From positions 62,001 through 126,000 of the forward strand of contig NZ_JARVKY010000013.1 in the NCBI RefSeq assembly GCF_029813785.1: DNA of 64,000 nucleotides, read 5' to 3'. Made by a program: the position numbers and the translations under genes. The notes under the pieces were generated by a model that searched no databases, was not told where the DNA came from, and saw nothing but the letters and a program-made list of their open reading frames with translations. The DNA comes from Streptomyces sp. DH41 (GTDB lineage Bacteria > Actinomycetota > Actinomycetes > Streptomycetales > Streptomycetaceae). Positions 7,294-16,229 of this stretch are shown in pieces; within the stretch, counting starts at the first letter, position 1, and each line of letters opens with the position of its first letter.

Positions 7294-8654
7294 CGCGTGC
7301 CCTCCCCGCCGCTCGCCGCCGTCAGGCCCGTGCGTTCGTGGTCCGCCAGGCGCCACAGCTCCTCCATGGTGGCCCCCCGTGGCACGATCACGGCGGTCCA
7401 GCCCGCCTCGCGCAGCATCCGCAGCCGTTCCTCGCCCCTGTCCGACGGACCGGGCACGTCGGCCGGTTCCCGCGCCCAGGTCTCACTGTCCAGGACGAAG
7501 GCGACCGCGCCGCCGCTGCGCTGCCGCATCTTGGCGGCCACCGTGGCCTGCTCCTCGTCCAGGTCGCCGAAGAACGCCACCAGCAGCCCCTCGTTCCCGC
7601 CGCGCAGCATGTCGTACCCCTGGGACAGGCCCGTGCTGTCGGAGTGGTCGATCACCGCGAGGGTGTCCATCATCAGCCCGGCCGCGTCGGCCGTGCCCTG
7701 GCTCGCGCCGGCGAAGCCGTCGGTGCCCTCGCCGGGCACCGAGTTGCCGGTGTCCGTGAGCAGCCGGACGGAGAAGCCCCGCTCCAGCATGTGCACCAGC
7801 ACGGAGGCGGCGCCGGAGACCGCCCACTCGAAGGCCGAGTCGGGCCCGGTGCCTTCGTAGGCCACGACCCGGGTGTCCAGGAGCACCGTGCAGCGGGCGC
7901 GCTGCGGCTGCTCCTCGCGGCGCACCATCAGCTCGCCGTAGCGCGCGGTGGAGCGCCAGTGCACGCGGCGCAGGTCGTCGCCGTAGCGGTACCCGCGCGG
8001 AATCACGTCGTCGTCGCCCGCCAGCGCGAGCGAGCGCTGCCGGCCCTCCCCGTATCCCTTGGCCTCTCCGCTCAGCCGCACCGGAGGCAGCGCCTCCACG
8101 CGCGGGATCACGGTCAGGGTGTCGTACGTCGAGAAGGAGCGGGTCAGCTCGCACAGCCCGAACGGGTCGGTCAGGCGCAACTGGAGCGGGCCCAGCGGAT
8201 AGCGTCCGCGCAGGTCCGAGCGGACCCGGTAGGACACCTCGCGGCGACCGCCCGGCTCCACCCGGTCGAGTACGAAGCGGGGGCGCGGTCCGAGGACGTA
8301 GGGCACCCGGTCCTGGAGCATCAGCAGGCCGGTGGGGAGCCGCGAGACGTTGTCGACTCGCAGATGCACCCGGGCCTCGCTGCCCGCGGGCACCCGCCCG
8401 GGGGAGAGCCGGCGGCTGCCCGCGACCCGGTACCGGGTGCGGTAGAGCACGGTCGCGCAGACCAGCGGCAGCACACCCAGCAGCAGTCCCACCCGGAGCA
8501 GGTCGCTCTGGCCGAGGACGTAGGCACAGACCGCGGCGGCGATGCCCGCGGCGAGGAAGGAGCGCCCGCGGGTGGTCAGCCCGGTCAGGGCGGTACGGAT
8601 GCCGCCGCCCTCGCCCCGGTCGTCCTGTGACCGGTCCGTCCCCCCGGCGTCCAT
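7290..8654 (-). CDS. DUF58 domain protein
   Basis: The 454-residue protein has two N-terminal membrane helices (GRSFLAAGIAAAVCAYVLGQ and LLRVGLLLGVLPLVCATVLY). The central segment PRGYRYGDDLRRVHWRSTAR is the DUF58 signature (G-D-x-x-R-x-I/V-x-W-x-x-x-A), and a von Willebrand A-like region begins CTVLLDTR. DUF58 proteins accompany MoxR AAA+ ATPases, and here the genes overlap: the MoxR stop TGA shares its A with this ATG (TGATG). A GTG at 8657 is an alternative giving a GTGA overlap. The VWA metal site is degenerate as far as I can see. It is probably a membrane-tethered adaptor or substrate of the MoxR ATPase. Confidence 0.88.
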   Translation of the reverse strand: MDAGGTDRSQDDRGEGGGIRTALTGLTTRGRSFLAAGIAAAVCAYVLGQSDLLRVGLLLGVLPLVCATVLYRTRYRVAGSRRLSPGRVPAGSEARVHLRVDNVSRLPTGLLMLQDRVPYVLGPRPRFVLDRVEPGGRREVSYRVRSDLRGRYPLGPLQLRLTDPFGLCELTRSFSTYDTLTVIPRVEALPPVRLSGEAKGYGEGRQRSLALAGDDDVIPRGYRYGDDLRRVHWRSTARYGELMVRREEQPQRARCTVLLDTRVVAYEGTGPDSAFEWAVSGAASVLVHMLERGFSVRLLTDTGNSVPGEGTDGFAGASQGTADAAGLMMDTLAVIDHSDSTGLSQGYDMLRGGNEGLLVAFFGDLDEEQATVAAKMRQRSGGAVAFVLDSETWAREPADVPGPSDRGEERLRMLREAGWTAVIVPRGATMEELWRLADHERTGLTAASGGEGTR

Positions 8655-9727
8655 CACAGCCTCCGCGGCGCTTGGTGGTCGTACGTCGACGAGCCGCGGC
8701 CGGTGCCGAAGCCCGTGGCCTGCTGGGATGCCGCGGGCACCGGGGTGCGCTGGAGGATCTCCTGGACGACCTGCTCGGCGGTGCGGCGGTTCAGCTGCGC
8801 CTGGGCGGTGGGCAGCAGGCGGTGGGCCAGGACGGCGACCGCGAGGGCCTGCACGTCGTCCGGCAGCGCGTACTCCCGGCCGCTCAGGGCGGCGGACGCC
8901 TTCGCCGCGCGCAGCAGATGCAGCGTGGCGCGCGGCGAGGCGCCGAGTCTGAGATCCGGGTGGGTGCGCGTGGCGGCGACCAGGTCCACGGCGTACCGCC
9001 GGACCGGGTCGGCGACATGGACGCCCCGGACCGCCTCGATCAGCTTCAGGATCTCGTGCGCGTGCGCCACCGGTTGCAGGTCGTCCAGCGGGTTCACCCC
9101 GCCGTGCACGTCGAGCATCTGCAACTCGGCGTCCGGGCTGGGATAGCCGATGGAGACGCGCGCCATGAAACGGTCGCGCTGGGCCTCCGGCAGCGGGTAG
9201 GTGCCCTCCATCTCGACCGGGTTCTGCGTCGCCACCACCATGAAGGGGCTGGGCAGCTCGTAGGTCTGGCCGTCGATGGTGACCTGTCGCTCCTCCATCG
9301 ACTCCAGCAGGGCGGACTGCGTCTTCGGCGAGGCGCGGTTGATCTCGTCGCCGATGACCACCTGCGCGAAGATCGCGCCCGGTTTGAACTCGAAGTCCCG
9401 GCGCTGCTGGTCCCAGATGGACACCCCGGTGATGTCCGACGGCAGCAGGTCCGGCGTGAACTGGATCCGGCGCACGGAACAGTCGATGGACCGCGCCAGC
9501 GCCTTGGCCAGCATGGTCTTGCCGACTCCCGGGACGTCCTCGATCAGCAGGTGTCCCTCGGCGAGCAGCACGGTCAGCGAGAGCCTCACGACCTCGGGCT
9601 TGCCCTCGATCACGCTCTCCACCGAACCGCGCACCCGCTCGACCACAGCGGTCAGATCATCCCCAACCCTTGAATACGCTTGGGCGGGGGCGCCCCCATG
9701 GCTCGCCTGATCGTCATAGGTCGTCAC
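8654..9727 (-). CDS. MoxR family AAA+ ATPase
   Basis: The 357-residue ATPase shows Walker A EDVPGVGKTMLAK, Walker B VVIGDEINRASPK, sensor 1 VVATQNPVEMEGTYPLPEAQRDRF and the lid with a sensor 2 arginine region (GASPRATLHLLRAA). MoxR ATPases act as chaperone-like enzymes that insert cofactors or assemble complexes together with VWA/DUF58 partners. GTG at 9727 is chosen because GAGGAGG precedes it; longer in-frame starts up to 9898 add a sequence without family character. First gene of a three- or four-gene minus-strand operon. Confidence 0.92.
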   Translation of the reverse strand: MTTYDDQASHGGAPAQAYSRVGDDLTAVVERVRGSVESVIEGKPEVVRLSLTVLLAEGHLLIEDVPGVGKTMLAKALARSIDCSVRRIQFTPDLLPSDITGVSIWDQQRRDFEFKPGAIFAQVVIGDEINRASPKTQSALLESMEERQVTIDGQTYELPSPFMVVATQNPVEMEGTYPLPEAQRDRFMARVSIGYPSPDAELQMLDVHGGVNPLDDLQPVAHAHEILKLIEAVRGVHVADPVRRYAVDLVAATRTHPDLRLGASPRATLHLLRAAKASAALSGREYALPDDVQALAVAVLAHRLLPTAQAQLNRRTAEQVVQEILQRTPVPAASQQATGFGTGRGSSTYDHQAPRRL

Positions 9728-9986
9728 CGGCCCTCCTCGGCCTTTCCCCGCGCTTCCTGGGAAGCGGGAGTACCCCAACTTGCCGGGCGGGCCCCCGCAT
9801 CGCGGACCGGCCCACCCCGAATCACGGACAGCGCGCGAAAATAGTTCCGCACGACACCACTTCCCCGCATTCTTGCTGCCGTTACCGATTCGTGTCACTC
9901 GCCTGTGGACAACTGGCCGCGATATGTCGGGCCTTGCGTCCTTTGCGGCGCTTGCGCGGCGGGACTCGTCGGGGTGGGCGACGGGA

Positions 9987-10541
9987 TCAGGCGGGGTCGA
10001 CCTCGCGCAGCAGGCCCGTCCTCACGTCGAAGACGAAGCCGCGCACGTCCTCGGTGTGCAGCAGGAACGGCGAGGTACGCACCCGCTCCATCGACTGCCG
10101 CACGTCCTGGTCGGCGTCCCGGAAGGCCTCCACCGCCCACGCCGGGCGCTGGCCGACCTCCAGCTCCAGATCGTGCCGGAACTCCTCGGTGATGGACTCC
10201 ATGCCGCAGCCGGTGTGGTGGATGAGGGCCACACTGCGGGTGCCGAGCGCCCGCTGGCTGATGGTGAGCGAGCGGATCACGTCGTCGGTGACGACACCGC
10301 CCGCGTTGCGGATGGTGTGGCAGTCACCGAGCGCCAGGCCGAGCGCCGCGTGCAGGTCGAGACGCGCGTCCATACAGGCCACGACGGCGACGCGCTGTAC
10401 GGGGCGGGCGTCCATCCCGGGGTCGGTGAACGCGGCGGCGTAGCGCTTGTTCGCCTCGACGAGCCGGTCGGTGACGGTGTGGTCGCCGACCGTGGCGGAT
10501 CCGGAGCCGGCGGGTACCGATGCAGAAGTCGTCATATCCAT
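9987..10541 (-). CDS. beta-class carbonic anhydrase
   Basis: The 184-residue enzyme interconverts CO2 and bicarbonate. The zinc ligands of a beta-carbonic anhydrase are visible: Cys56 in ACMDARLD with the Asp58/Arg60 dyad, then His109 and Cys112 in HHTGCGM. The length is like the short actinobacterial beta enzymes. ATG at 10541 begins MDMTTSA; a second ATG two codons later is equally possible, and no strong ribosome site separates them. It stands alone on the minus strand between the MoxR operon and the divergent dcw cluster. Bicarbonate supply to biosynthesis is the likely role. Confidence 0.88.
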   Translation of the reverse strand: MDMTTSASVPAGSGSATVGDHTVTDRLVEANKRYAAAFTDPGMDARPVQRVAVVACMDARLDLHAALGLALGDCHTIRNAGGVVTDDVIRSLTISQRALGTRSVALIHHTGCGMESITEEFRHDLELEVGQRPAWAVEAFRDADQDVRQSMERVRTSPFLLHTEDVRGFVFDVRTGLLREVDPA

Positions 10542-10957
10542 GACGTTACTGGCCGTCCCCCCGCGCGGCCCGCTGTGAAGCGGGACAAAGAACGCCATCG
10601 AGGCCGGTTGTGAGCCAACCCACAGGGGGAGCGGACGCGTCCGTACGAGTGAAAAGCCGTACGGCACCGGTTTGCGGACGCCGTACCCGCGACGCGCAGG
10701 CCGGTTGATTGACCGGGCGACAGGGTGGACTAAAGTGACGCGAAGCGGGAGGCGAGGCTCTCCCTGCTGGACTGAAATCCCCGGAGACCTGGGCGACGTC
10801 CCGCCAGATCTCCCCACGTGCGCGGCGCGTACGTACGGCTCGGCCTCCTCCCGCTCCCGGCCGGCCGACGCTTTTGGCGCCGGCAGGCCTCCCCTTCACG
10901 AGCGGGAGGGGACCCGGCGGTGCGTGACGCCGCGCCGGACCTGAGAGGCCGCCCCAC
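10542..10957. other. divergent interval before the dcw cluster; mraZ absent
   Basis: This 416-bp stretch separates the carbonic anhydrase start (-) from rsmH (+). It contains the rsmH promoter at 10709-10736 and an untranslated leader of about 215 nt. No frame encodes an MraZ-like protein, so the cluster begins directly with rsmH. Short frames here lack motifs and ribosome sites. Confidence 0.65.
10709..10736 (+). promoter_or_regulatory. sigma-HrdB type promoter of the dcw cluster (rsmH)
   Basis: TTGACC (10709-10714) and TAAAGT (10731-10736) with a 16-bp spacer make a good vegetative promoter. Transcription would start near 10743. Confidence 0.7.
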
Positions 10958-11914
10958 TTGAGCCAGAGTCGACACGTCCCGGTGATGCTCCAGCGGTGTC
11001 TGGACCTGCTGGAGCCCGCCCTGACGGAGCCGGGCGCCGTGGTCGTCGACTGCACGCTGGGACTCGGCGGGCACAGCGAGGCGCTCCTCGAACGCTTCCC
11101 CGAGGCCCGGCTCGTCGCCCTCGACCGGGACAAGGAGGCCCTGCGCCTGTCCGGCGAGCGGCTCGCGCCGCACGGTGAGCGCGCCACCCTCGTGCACGCC
11201 GTGTACGACGAGCTGCCCGACGTACTGGACCGGCTCGGCATCCCGCGCGTCCAGGGCGTGCTGTTCGACCTCGGCGTGTCCTCCATGCAGCTCGACGAGG
11301 CGGACCGCGGCTTCGCCTACGCCCAGGACGCCCCGCTCGACATGCGGATGGACCAGACGACCGGCATGAGCGCCGCCGAGGTCCTCAACACCTACCCGCC
11401 GGGCGAACTGGTCCGCATCCTGCGCGCGTACGGCGAGGAGAAGCAGGCCAAGCGCATCGTGTCCGCGGTCGTGCGCGAGCGCGAGAAGGAGCCGTTCAGC
11501 AACAGCGCGCGCCTCGTGGAACTGATCCGCGCCGCGCTGCCGCAGGCCGCCAAGCGCACCGGCGGCAACCCGGCCAAGCGCACCTTCCAGGCCCTGCGCA
11601 TCGAGGTCAACGGGGAGCTGTCCGTCCTGGAGCGGGCGATCCCGGCCGCCGTCGAGGCCCTCGGCGTGGGCGGGCGGATCGCCGTGCTGTCGTACCACTC
11701 CCTGGAGGACCGGCTGGTCAAGCAGGTGTTCGCGGCCGGCGCCGCCAACACGGCGCCGCCCGGACTGCCGGTCGTTCCCGAACGCTACGCGCCCCGGCTC
11801 AAGCTCCTCACCCGTGGTGCCGAACTTCCCACCGAGGAGGAGATCGCCGAGAACCGGCGGGCGGCACCGGCACGGCTGCGCGGAGCCCAGCGCATCAGGG
11901 AGTCCATCGGGTGA
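10958..11914 (+). CDS. rsmH: 16S rRNA (cytosine(1402)-N(4))-methyltransferase
   Basis: The 318-residue protein (formerly MraW) methylates N4 of C1402 in the decoding centre of 16S rRNA. It starts with the family hallmark HVPVMLQRCLDLL and the SAM motif VVVDCTLGLGGHSEALL, and has the conserved FDLGVSSMQLDEADRGFAYAQ and VLSYHSLEDRLVK segments. The HVPVM core starts at residue 6 and a stop lies upstream in frame, so the rare TTG at 10958 is the only reasonable start. Its stop overlaps the next gene (GTGA), so ftsL is translationally coupled. First gene of the dcw run. Confidence 0.95.
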   Translation: MSQSRHVPVMLQRCLDLLEPALTEPGAVVVDCTLGLGGHSEALLERFPEARLVALDRDKEALRLSGERLAPHGERATLVHAVYDELPDVLDRLGIPRVQGVLFDLGVSSMQLDEADRGFAYAQDAPLDMRMDQTTGMSAAEVLNTYPPGELVRILRAYGEEKQAKRIVSAVVREREKEPFSNSARLVELIRAALPQAAKRTGGNPAKRTFQALRIEVNGELSVLERAIPAAVEALGVGGRIAVLSYHSLEDRLVKQVFAAGAANTAPPGLPVVPERYAPRLKLLTRGAELPTEEEIAENRRAAPARLRGAQRIRESIG

Positions 11915-12471
11915 AACGAGCGAGGCAGGCCAGGAGCGGGCCCGGACGGCCCACCCGGGCCCAGGGAGGGCGAGTGAGCGGGAAACCCGAACTGAAGGGG
12001 AGGGCGGCCCGGCTGGCCCGGCTCCTGCCGCCCGCGGGCGGACGCGGCCAGGCGGCCCGGGCTCCGTTCGTCCTCCTCGTGGTCGTCCTCCTCGGCGGCG
12101 GCCTCATCGGGCTCCTGGTGCTGAACTCCGCCATGAGCGAGGGCTCGTTCCAACTGGACGACCTGAAGCAGAAGACCAAGGAGCTCACCGACGAGGAGCA
12201 GGCGCTCCAGCGGGACATCGACGCGTACTCCGCGCCCCGGGCCCTCCAGCGCCGCGCCCGTGAACTGGGCATGGTGCCCGGCGGCGATCCCGCCTTCCTG
12301 GCCCCCGACGGCACCGTCAAGGGCTCGCCGAGCCCCGCGCCCGCCGCCGCCACCCCGCTGGTCCTCGCCCCCGAGGCGCTCACGGCACCCCCCGCCACGG
12401 CACCCCCCACCACCGCGGCCACCCCCACCAGCACGACCACCCCCGCCCCGACCCCGACTCCCGGCAGGTGA
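11911..12471 (+). CDS. ftsL: cell division protein FtsL
   Basis: A bitopic membrane protein of 186 residues. It has a basic cytoplasmic N-terminus, one membrane helix (APFVLLVVVLLGGGLIGLLVL, about residues 51-71), a periplasmic heptad-like coiled coil (FQLDDLKQKTKELTDEEQAL) with the septum-formation-initiator ending, and a Pro/Thr/Ala-rich tail. FtsL with DivIC and FtsQ recruits and activates the FtsW/FtsI synthase. GTG at 11911 overlaps the rsmH stop and has AGGGAG eight bases upstream. GTG at 11974, with GGAGG four bases before it, is a strong alternative giving 165 residues. It overlaps ftsI by GTGA. Confidence 0.85.
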   Translation: MKRARQARSGPGRPTRAQGGRVSGKPELKGRAARLARLLPPAGGRGQAARAPFVLLVVVLLGGGLIGLLVLNSAMSEGSFQLDDLKQKTKELTDEEQALQRDIDAYSAPRALQRRARELGMVPGGDPAFLAPDGTVKGSPSPAPAAATPLVLAPEALTAPPATAPPTTAATPTSTTTPAPTPTPGR

Positions 12472-14435
12472 CGGAAGTGTCCGACAGGGAACCGCCGCGC
12501 CGCCGAGTGCCCGGACCCGCCAGGCCCGTCCGCCCCGGCGGACGGCGGCAGCCCGGTCCCGGCGCCCGGCCCGCCCGCCGGCCGGGCCCGCCCCGGCCCG
12601 CCGCACCCCGCACCATCCGGCTGGGCAGCCCCCGCCCGCGCCTGCGCATGATCGGCCTCGCGCTGACCCTGGTGCTCTCCGCCTTCGTCGTGCGGCTGCT
12701 CCAGGTGCAGGCCGTCGACGCCGGCACCTACGCCGCCAAGGCCGAGCAGAACCACTACGTCGTGCACGCCCTGCCCGCCGAGCGCGGCGGGATCACCGAC
12801 CGCAACGGCGTCGCCCTCGCGTCCACCGTGGACGCCTACGACATCACCGCCGACCCCACGCTGTTCACCCGTGAGCAGCTGGACGTCGGTGACGGCCCCG
12901 AGCAGGCGGCCGCGCTCCTCGCGCCGATCCTCGGCGAGGACCCGGCGGACCTGGTCGACCGGCTCCGTCCGGAGAACGGGAAACTGCGCTACGTCGTCCT
13001 CGCCCGCCGGCAGACCCCGCAGGTCTGGAACCAGATCAAGGACCTGAAGACCGCGCTCGCCAAGAAGGCGGAGACGGACAAGTCCGCGGTCAACGTCCTC
13101 GCGGGTGTCCTCGCCGACCCCAGCAGTAAGCGCGTGTATCCGGGCGGCGACCTCGCGGCCGGCGTCATCGGCTGGGTCGGAGCGGACGGGAAGGGCGGCG
13201 GCGGCCTCGAACGGAAGCTGGACAAGACGCTGGCCGGCAAGGACGGCGAGATCCGCTACGTGCAGTCCGGCGGCCGGCAGGTGCCCACCGCCGGCTCCAC
13301 CGGGACGCCCGCCGTGCCCGGCAGCGACGTCGAGCTCACCATCGACCGCGACATCCAGTGGGCCGCGCAGCACGCCATCAGCGAGCAGGTGGAGAAGTCC
13401 AAGGCGGACGGCGGCTACGTCATCGTCCAGGACACGGCCACCGGAGAGATCCTCGCCATGGCCAACTCGCCCGGCTTCGACCCCGCCGACCTCGCCCACG
13501 CCGACCCGGACGCGCTGGGCAACGCCGCCCTCCAGGACGCCTTCGAGCCCGGCTCCACCGCCAAGGTGATGTCGATGGCGGCCGTACTGGAGGAGAACGC
13601 CGCCACGCCGATGACCCACCTCGTCATCCCGAACCGGCTCAAGCGCGGAGACCGGCTCTTCAAGGACGACATCGACCACCCCACCTGGTACCTCACGCTC
13701 AACGGCGTGCTCGCCAAGTCCAGCAACATCGGCACCATCATGGCCACCGGCGAGCTGGGCAGGACGCAGGAGGAGGCCAACAAGGTGCTCTACTCCTACC
13801 TCCGCAAGTTCGGCCTCGGCAGCCACAGCGGTCTCGGCTTCCCCGGCGAGACGAAGGGCATCCTGGCGCCGCCCGACCAGTGGTCGACCTCGCAGCAGTA
13901 CACGATTCCTTTCGGCCAGGGCGTCTCCGTGACCGCGCTGCAGGCGGCCTCCGTGTACTCGACCATCGCCAACGGCGGCGTCCGCGTCGAGCCCACCCTC
14001 GTACGCGGCACCAAGGGGGAGGACGGACGTTTCACCCCGGCCGCCGAACCCGAGAAGACCCGTGTGATCAGTGAGAAGACGGCGAAGACCCTTTCGCAGA
14101 TGCTGGAGTCCGTCGTCGACGACGAGGAGGGCACCGGCACCAAGGCACGCATTCCCGGCTACCGGGTCGCGGGCAAGACGGGCACGGCCAACCGGGTGGA
14201 TCCGGCCACCGGCAAGTACCACGGCTACACCTCGTCGTTCGCGGGTTTCGCCCCCGCAGACAAGCCTCGTGTCACCGTCTACTGCGCCATCCAGAACGCG
14301 ACCGAGGGCAGCTACTTCGGCGGCCAGATCTGTGGCCCCATCTACAAGCAGGTCATGGAGTTCGCCCTGAAGACCCTCCAGGTCCCGCCGACCGGGGCCG
14401 ACCCCGCGAACCTCCCGGTCACCTTCAAGCCCTGA
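12468..14435 (+). CDS. ftsI: septal peptidoglycan transpeptidase FtsI (PBP3, class B)
   Basis: The 655-residue class B penicillin-binding protein cross-links septal peptidoglycan. After a Pro/Arg-rich cytoplasmic region comes one membrane helix (MIGLALTLVLSAFVVRLL, about residues 61-78). The PBP dimer domain follows (ERGGITDRNGVALA), then the transpeptidase domain with the active-site tetrad S363-T-A-K366, S418-S-N420 and K570-T-G-T. GTG 12468 overlaps the ftsL stop; GTG 12477 is an alternative. No PASTA domains are present, unlike the Ser/Thr-kinase-linked PBPs. FtsW, encoded downstream, is its glycosyltransferase partner. Confidence 0.95.
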   Translation: MTEVSDREPPRRRVPGPARPVRPGGRRQPGPGARPARRPGPPRPAAPRTIRLGSPRPRLRMIGLALTLVLSAFVVRLLQVQAVDAGTYAAKAEQNHYVVHALPAERGGITDRNGVALASTVDAYDITADPTLFTREQLDVGDGPEQAAALLAPILGEDPADLVDRLRPENGKLRYVVLARRQTPQVWNQIKDLKTALAKKAETDKSAVNVLAGVLADPSSKRVYPGGDLAAGVIGWVGADGKGGGGLERKLDKTLAGKDGEIRYVQSGGRQVPTAGSTGTPAVPGSDVELTIDRDIQWAAQHAISEQVEKSKADGGYVIVQDTATGEILAMANSPGFDPADLAHADPDALGNAALQDAFEPGSTAKVMSMAAVLEENAATPMTHLVIPNRLKRGDRLFKDDIDHPTWYLTLNGVLAKSSNIGTIMATGELGRTQEEANKVLYSYLRKFGLGSHSGLGFPGETKGILAPPDQWSTSQQYTIPFGQGVSVTALQAASVYSTIANGGVRVEPTLVRGTKGEDGRFTPAAEPEKTRVISEKTAKTLSQMLESVVDDEEGTGTKARIPGYRVAGKTGTANRVDPATGKYHGYTSSFAGFAPADKPRVTVYCAIQNATEGSYFGGQICGPIYKQVMEFALKTLQVPPTGADPANLPVTFKP

Positions 14436-14536
14436 CCCGGGGCGACGGACCCGGACCAGCACCCAGCAAGCCAGAGCCAATACCGAGCCCGTACCGAGCC
14501 AGCGCCGATTCAGTACCGAGCCACCAGGAACCACCC

Positions 14537-16192
14537 GTGACGACGATCACCCCCGATCCCGGGAACCAGAGCACCTCCCCCACCTCACTTCGCCCGGAAG
14601 CGGGTACGCCCGGTACGCTCACCGCCGTGCCACACGCTGATCAGTCCCAAACCACCCAGAAGGGCCACCCCGTGACCTATCCGGGACCGCCCCGGCCGGC
14701 GCGGATCTCCGCCACAACCCTGGCGGAACTCGCCGGTCAGCTGGGTGTCACCGCACCGGACAGCAGCGCGGAGGTCACGGGCATCACCCATGACTCGCGT
14801 GCCGTCCGCCCCGGTGACCTGTACGCCGCCCTCCCCGGAGCCCGCGCCCACGGCGCCGACTTCGTCACCCAGGCCGCCGGCCTCGGCGCCGCCGCCGTGC
14901 TGACCGACCCGGCCGGCGCGGAGCGCGCCGCCGCCACCGGTCTGCCGGCGCTCGTCGTCGACGACCCGCGCGCGCGGATGGGTGAACTGGCGGCCACGAT
15001 CTACGGCCACCCCGGCCGCGATCTCCTCCAGATCGGCATCACGGGCACCTCCGGCAAGACCACCACGGCCTACCTCGTCGAGGGCGGCCTGCGCACGGCG
15101 AAGTCCACCGGGCTCATCGGCACGGTCGAGATGCGCATCGGCGACGAGCGCATCAAGTCCGAGCGCACCACGCCCGAGGCCACCGACCTCCAGGCGCTGT
15201 TCGCGGTGATGCGCGAGCGCGGCACCGAGGCGGTCGCCATGGAGGTCTCCAGCCACGCCCTCGTGCTCGGCCGGGTCGACGCCTGCGTCTTCGACCTCGC
15301 GGTCTTCACCAACCTCAGCCCGGAGCACATGGAGTTCCACTCGGGCATGGAGGACTACTTCCAGGCCAAGGCGCAGCTGTTCACGCCGGAGCGCAGCAGG
15401 CTCGGCGTCGTCAACGTGGACGACGAGTACGGACGCCGCCTCGCGAACGAGGCCACCGTCCCGGTCGTCACCTACTCCGCCGAGGGCCACCCCGACGCCG
15501 ACTGGCGCGCCGACGAGGTCGAGGTCGGCCCGCTGGACTCGACGTTCACCGTGCTCGGGCCGAAGGGCGAGCGGATCGCCGCCAAGTCGCCGCTGGCCGG
15601 CCCGTTCAACGTGGCGAACACGCTCGCCGCGATCGTCGCCCTGGCCGCGGCCGGCCTCGACCCGCAGGCCGCCGCCGACGGCATCGCCGCGGTGCCGGGC
15701 GTGCCCGGCCGCCTGGAGCGCGTGGACGAGGGCCAGCCCTACTTCGCGGTGGTCGACTACGCCCACAAGACCGACGCGGTCGAGTCCGTCCTCAAGGCGC
15801 TGCGCAAGGTCACCGAGGGCAAGCTGCACGCCGTGCTCGGCTGCGGCGGCGACCGGGACACCACCAAGCGGGAGCCGATGGGCGCCGCCGTGGCCCGGTT
15901 CGCCGACACCGCCGTACTGACCTCCGACAACCCCCGCTCCGAGGACCCCCTCGCGATCCTCGCCACCATGCTCCAGGGCGCGTCCTCCGTGCCCGCGTAC
16001 GAGCGCGGCGAGGTGCAGGTCTTCGAGGACCGGGCCGCCGCGATCGCCGCCGCCGTCGCCCGGGCCGAGCCCGGCGACACCGTGCTGGTGGCGGGCAAGG
16101 GCCACGAGCAGGGCCAGGACATCGCCGGGGTGGTCCGTCCCTTCGACGACCGCCAGGTGCTTCGCGAAGCCATCCAGAAGACCCAGGGATGA
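14537..16192 (+). CDS. murE: UDP-MurNAc-tripeptide synthetase (DAP-adding)
   Basis: A 551-residue Mur ligase that adds the third stem-peptide residue to UDP-MurNAc-L-Ala-D-Glu using ATP. The P-loop GTSGKTTT has Lys174, and the ATP/metal segment VAMEVSSHALVLGRVDACVF follows. D464-N-P-R-S-E-D-P is the motif that reads diaminopimelate; Streptomyces walls contain LL-DAP, so LL-DAP is the inferred substrate. The start is uncertain: GTG 14537 adds 45 Gln/Ser/Thr-rich residues without family similarity, while GTG 14672 (VTYPGPPRPAR) with GAAGGG upstream gives 506 residues. A 101-bp gap separates it from ftsI. Confidence 0.93.
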   Translation: MTTITPDPGNQSTSPTSLRPEAGTPGTLTAVPHADQSQTTQKGHPVTYPGPPRPARISATTLAELAGQLGVTAPDSSAEVTGITHDSRAVRPGDLYAALPGARAHGADFVTQAAGLGAAAVLTDPAGAERAAATGLPALVVDDPRARMGELAATIYGHPGRDLLQIGITGTSGKTTTAYLVEGGLRTAKSTGLIGTVEMRIGDERIKSERTTPEATDLQALFAVMRERGTEAVAMEVSSHALVLGRVDACVFDLAVFTNLSPEHMEFHSGMEDYFQAKAQLFTPERSRLGVVNVDDEYGRRLANEATVPVVTYSAEGHPDADWRADEVEVGPLDSTFTVLGPKGERIAAKSPLAGPFNVANTLAAIVALAAAGLDPQAAADGIAAVPGVPGRLERVDEGQPYFAVVDYAHKTDAVESVLKALRKVTEGKLHAVLGCGGDRDTTKREPMGAAVARFADTAVLTSDNPRSEDPLAILATMLQGASSVPAYERGEVQVFEDRAAAIAAAVARAEPGDTVLVAGKGHEQGQDIAGVVRPFDDRQVLREAIQKTQG

Positions 16193-16229
16193 AATCCCGC
16201 ATGATCCATATGATCCAGGGGACGAACTT

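Noticed and set aside
10542..10957. Possible mraZ gene at the head of the dcw cluster
   Set aside because: No frame gives an MraZ-like sequence with its paired AbrB-type repeats. The cluster begins with rsmH.
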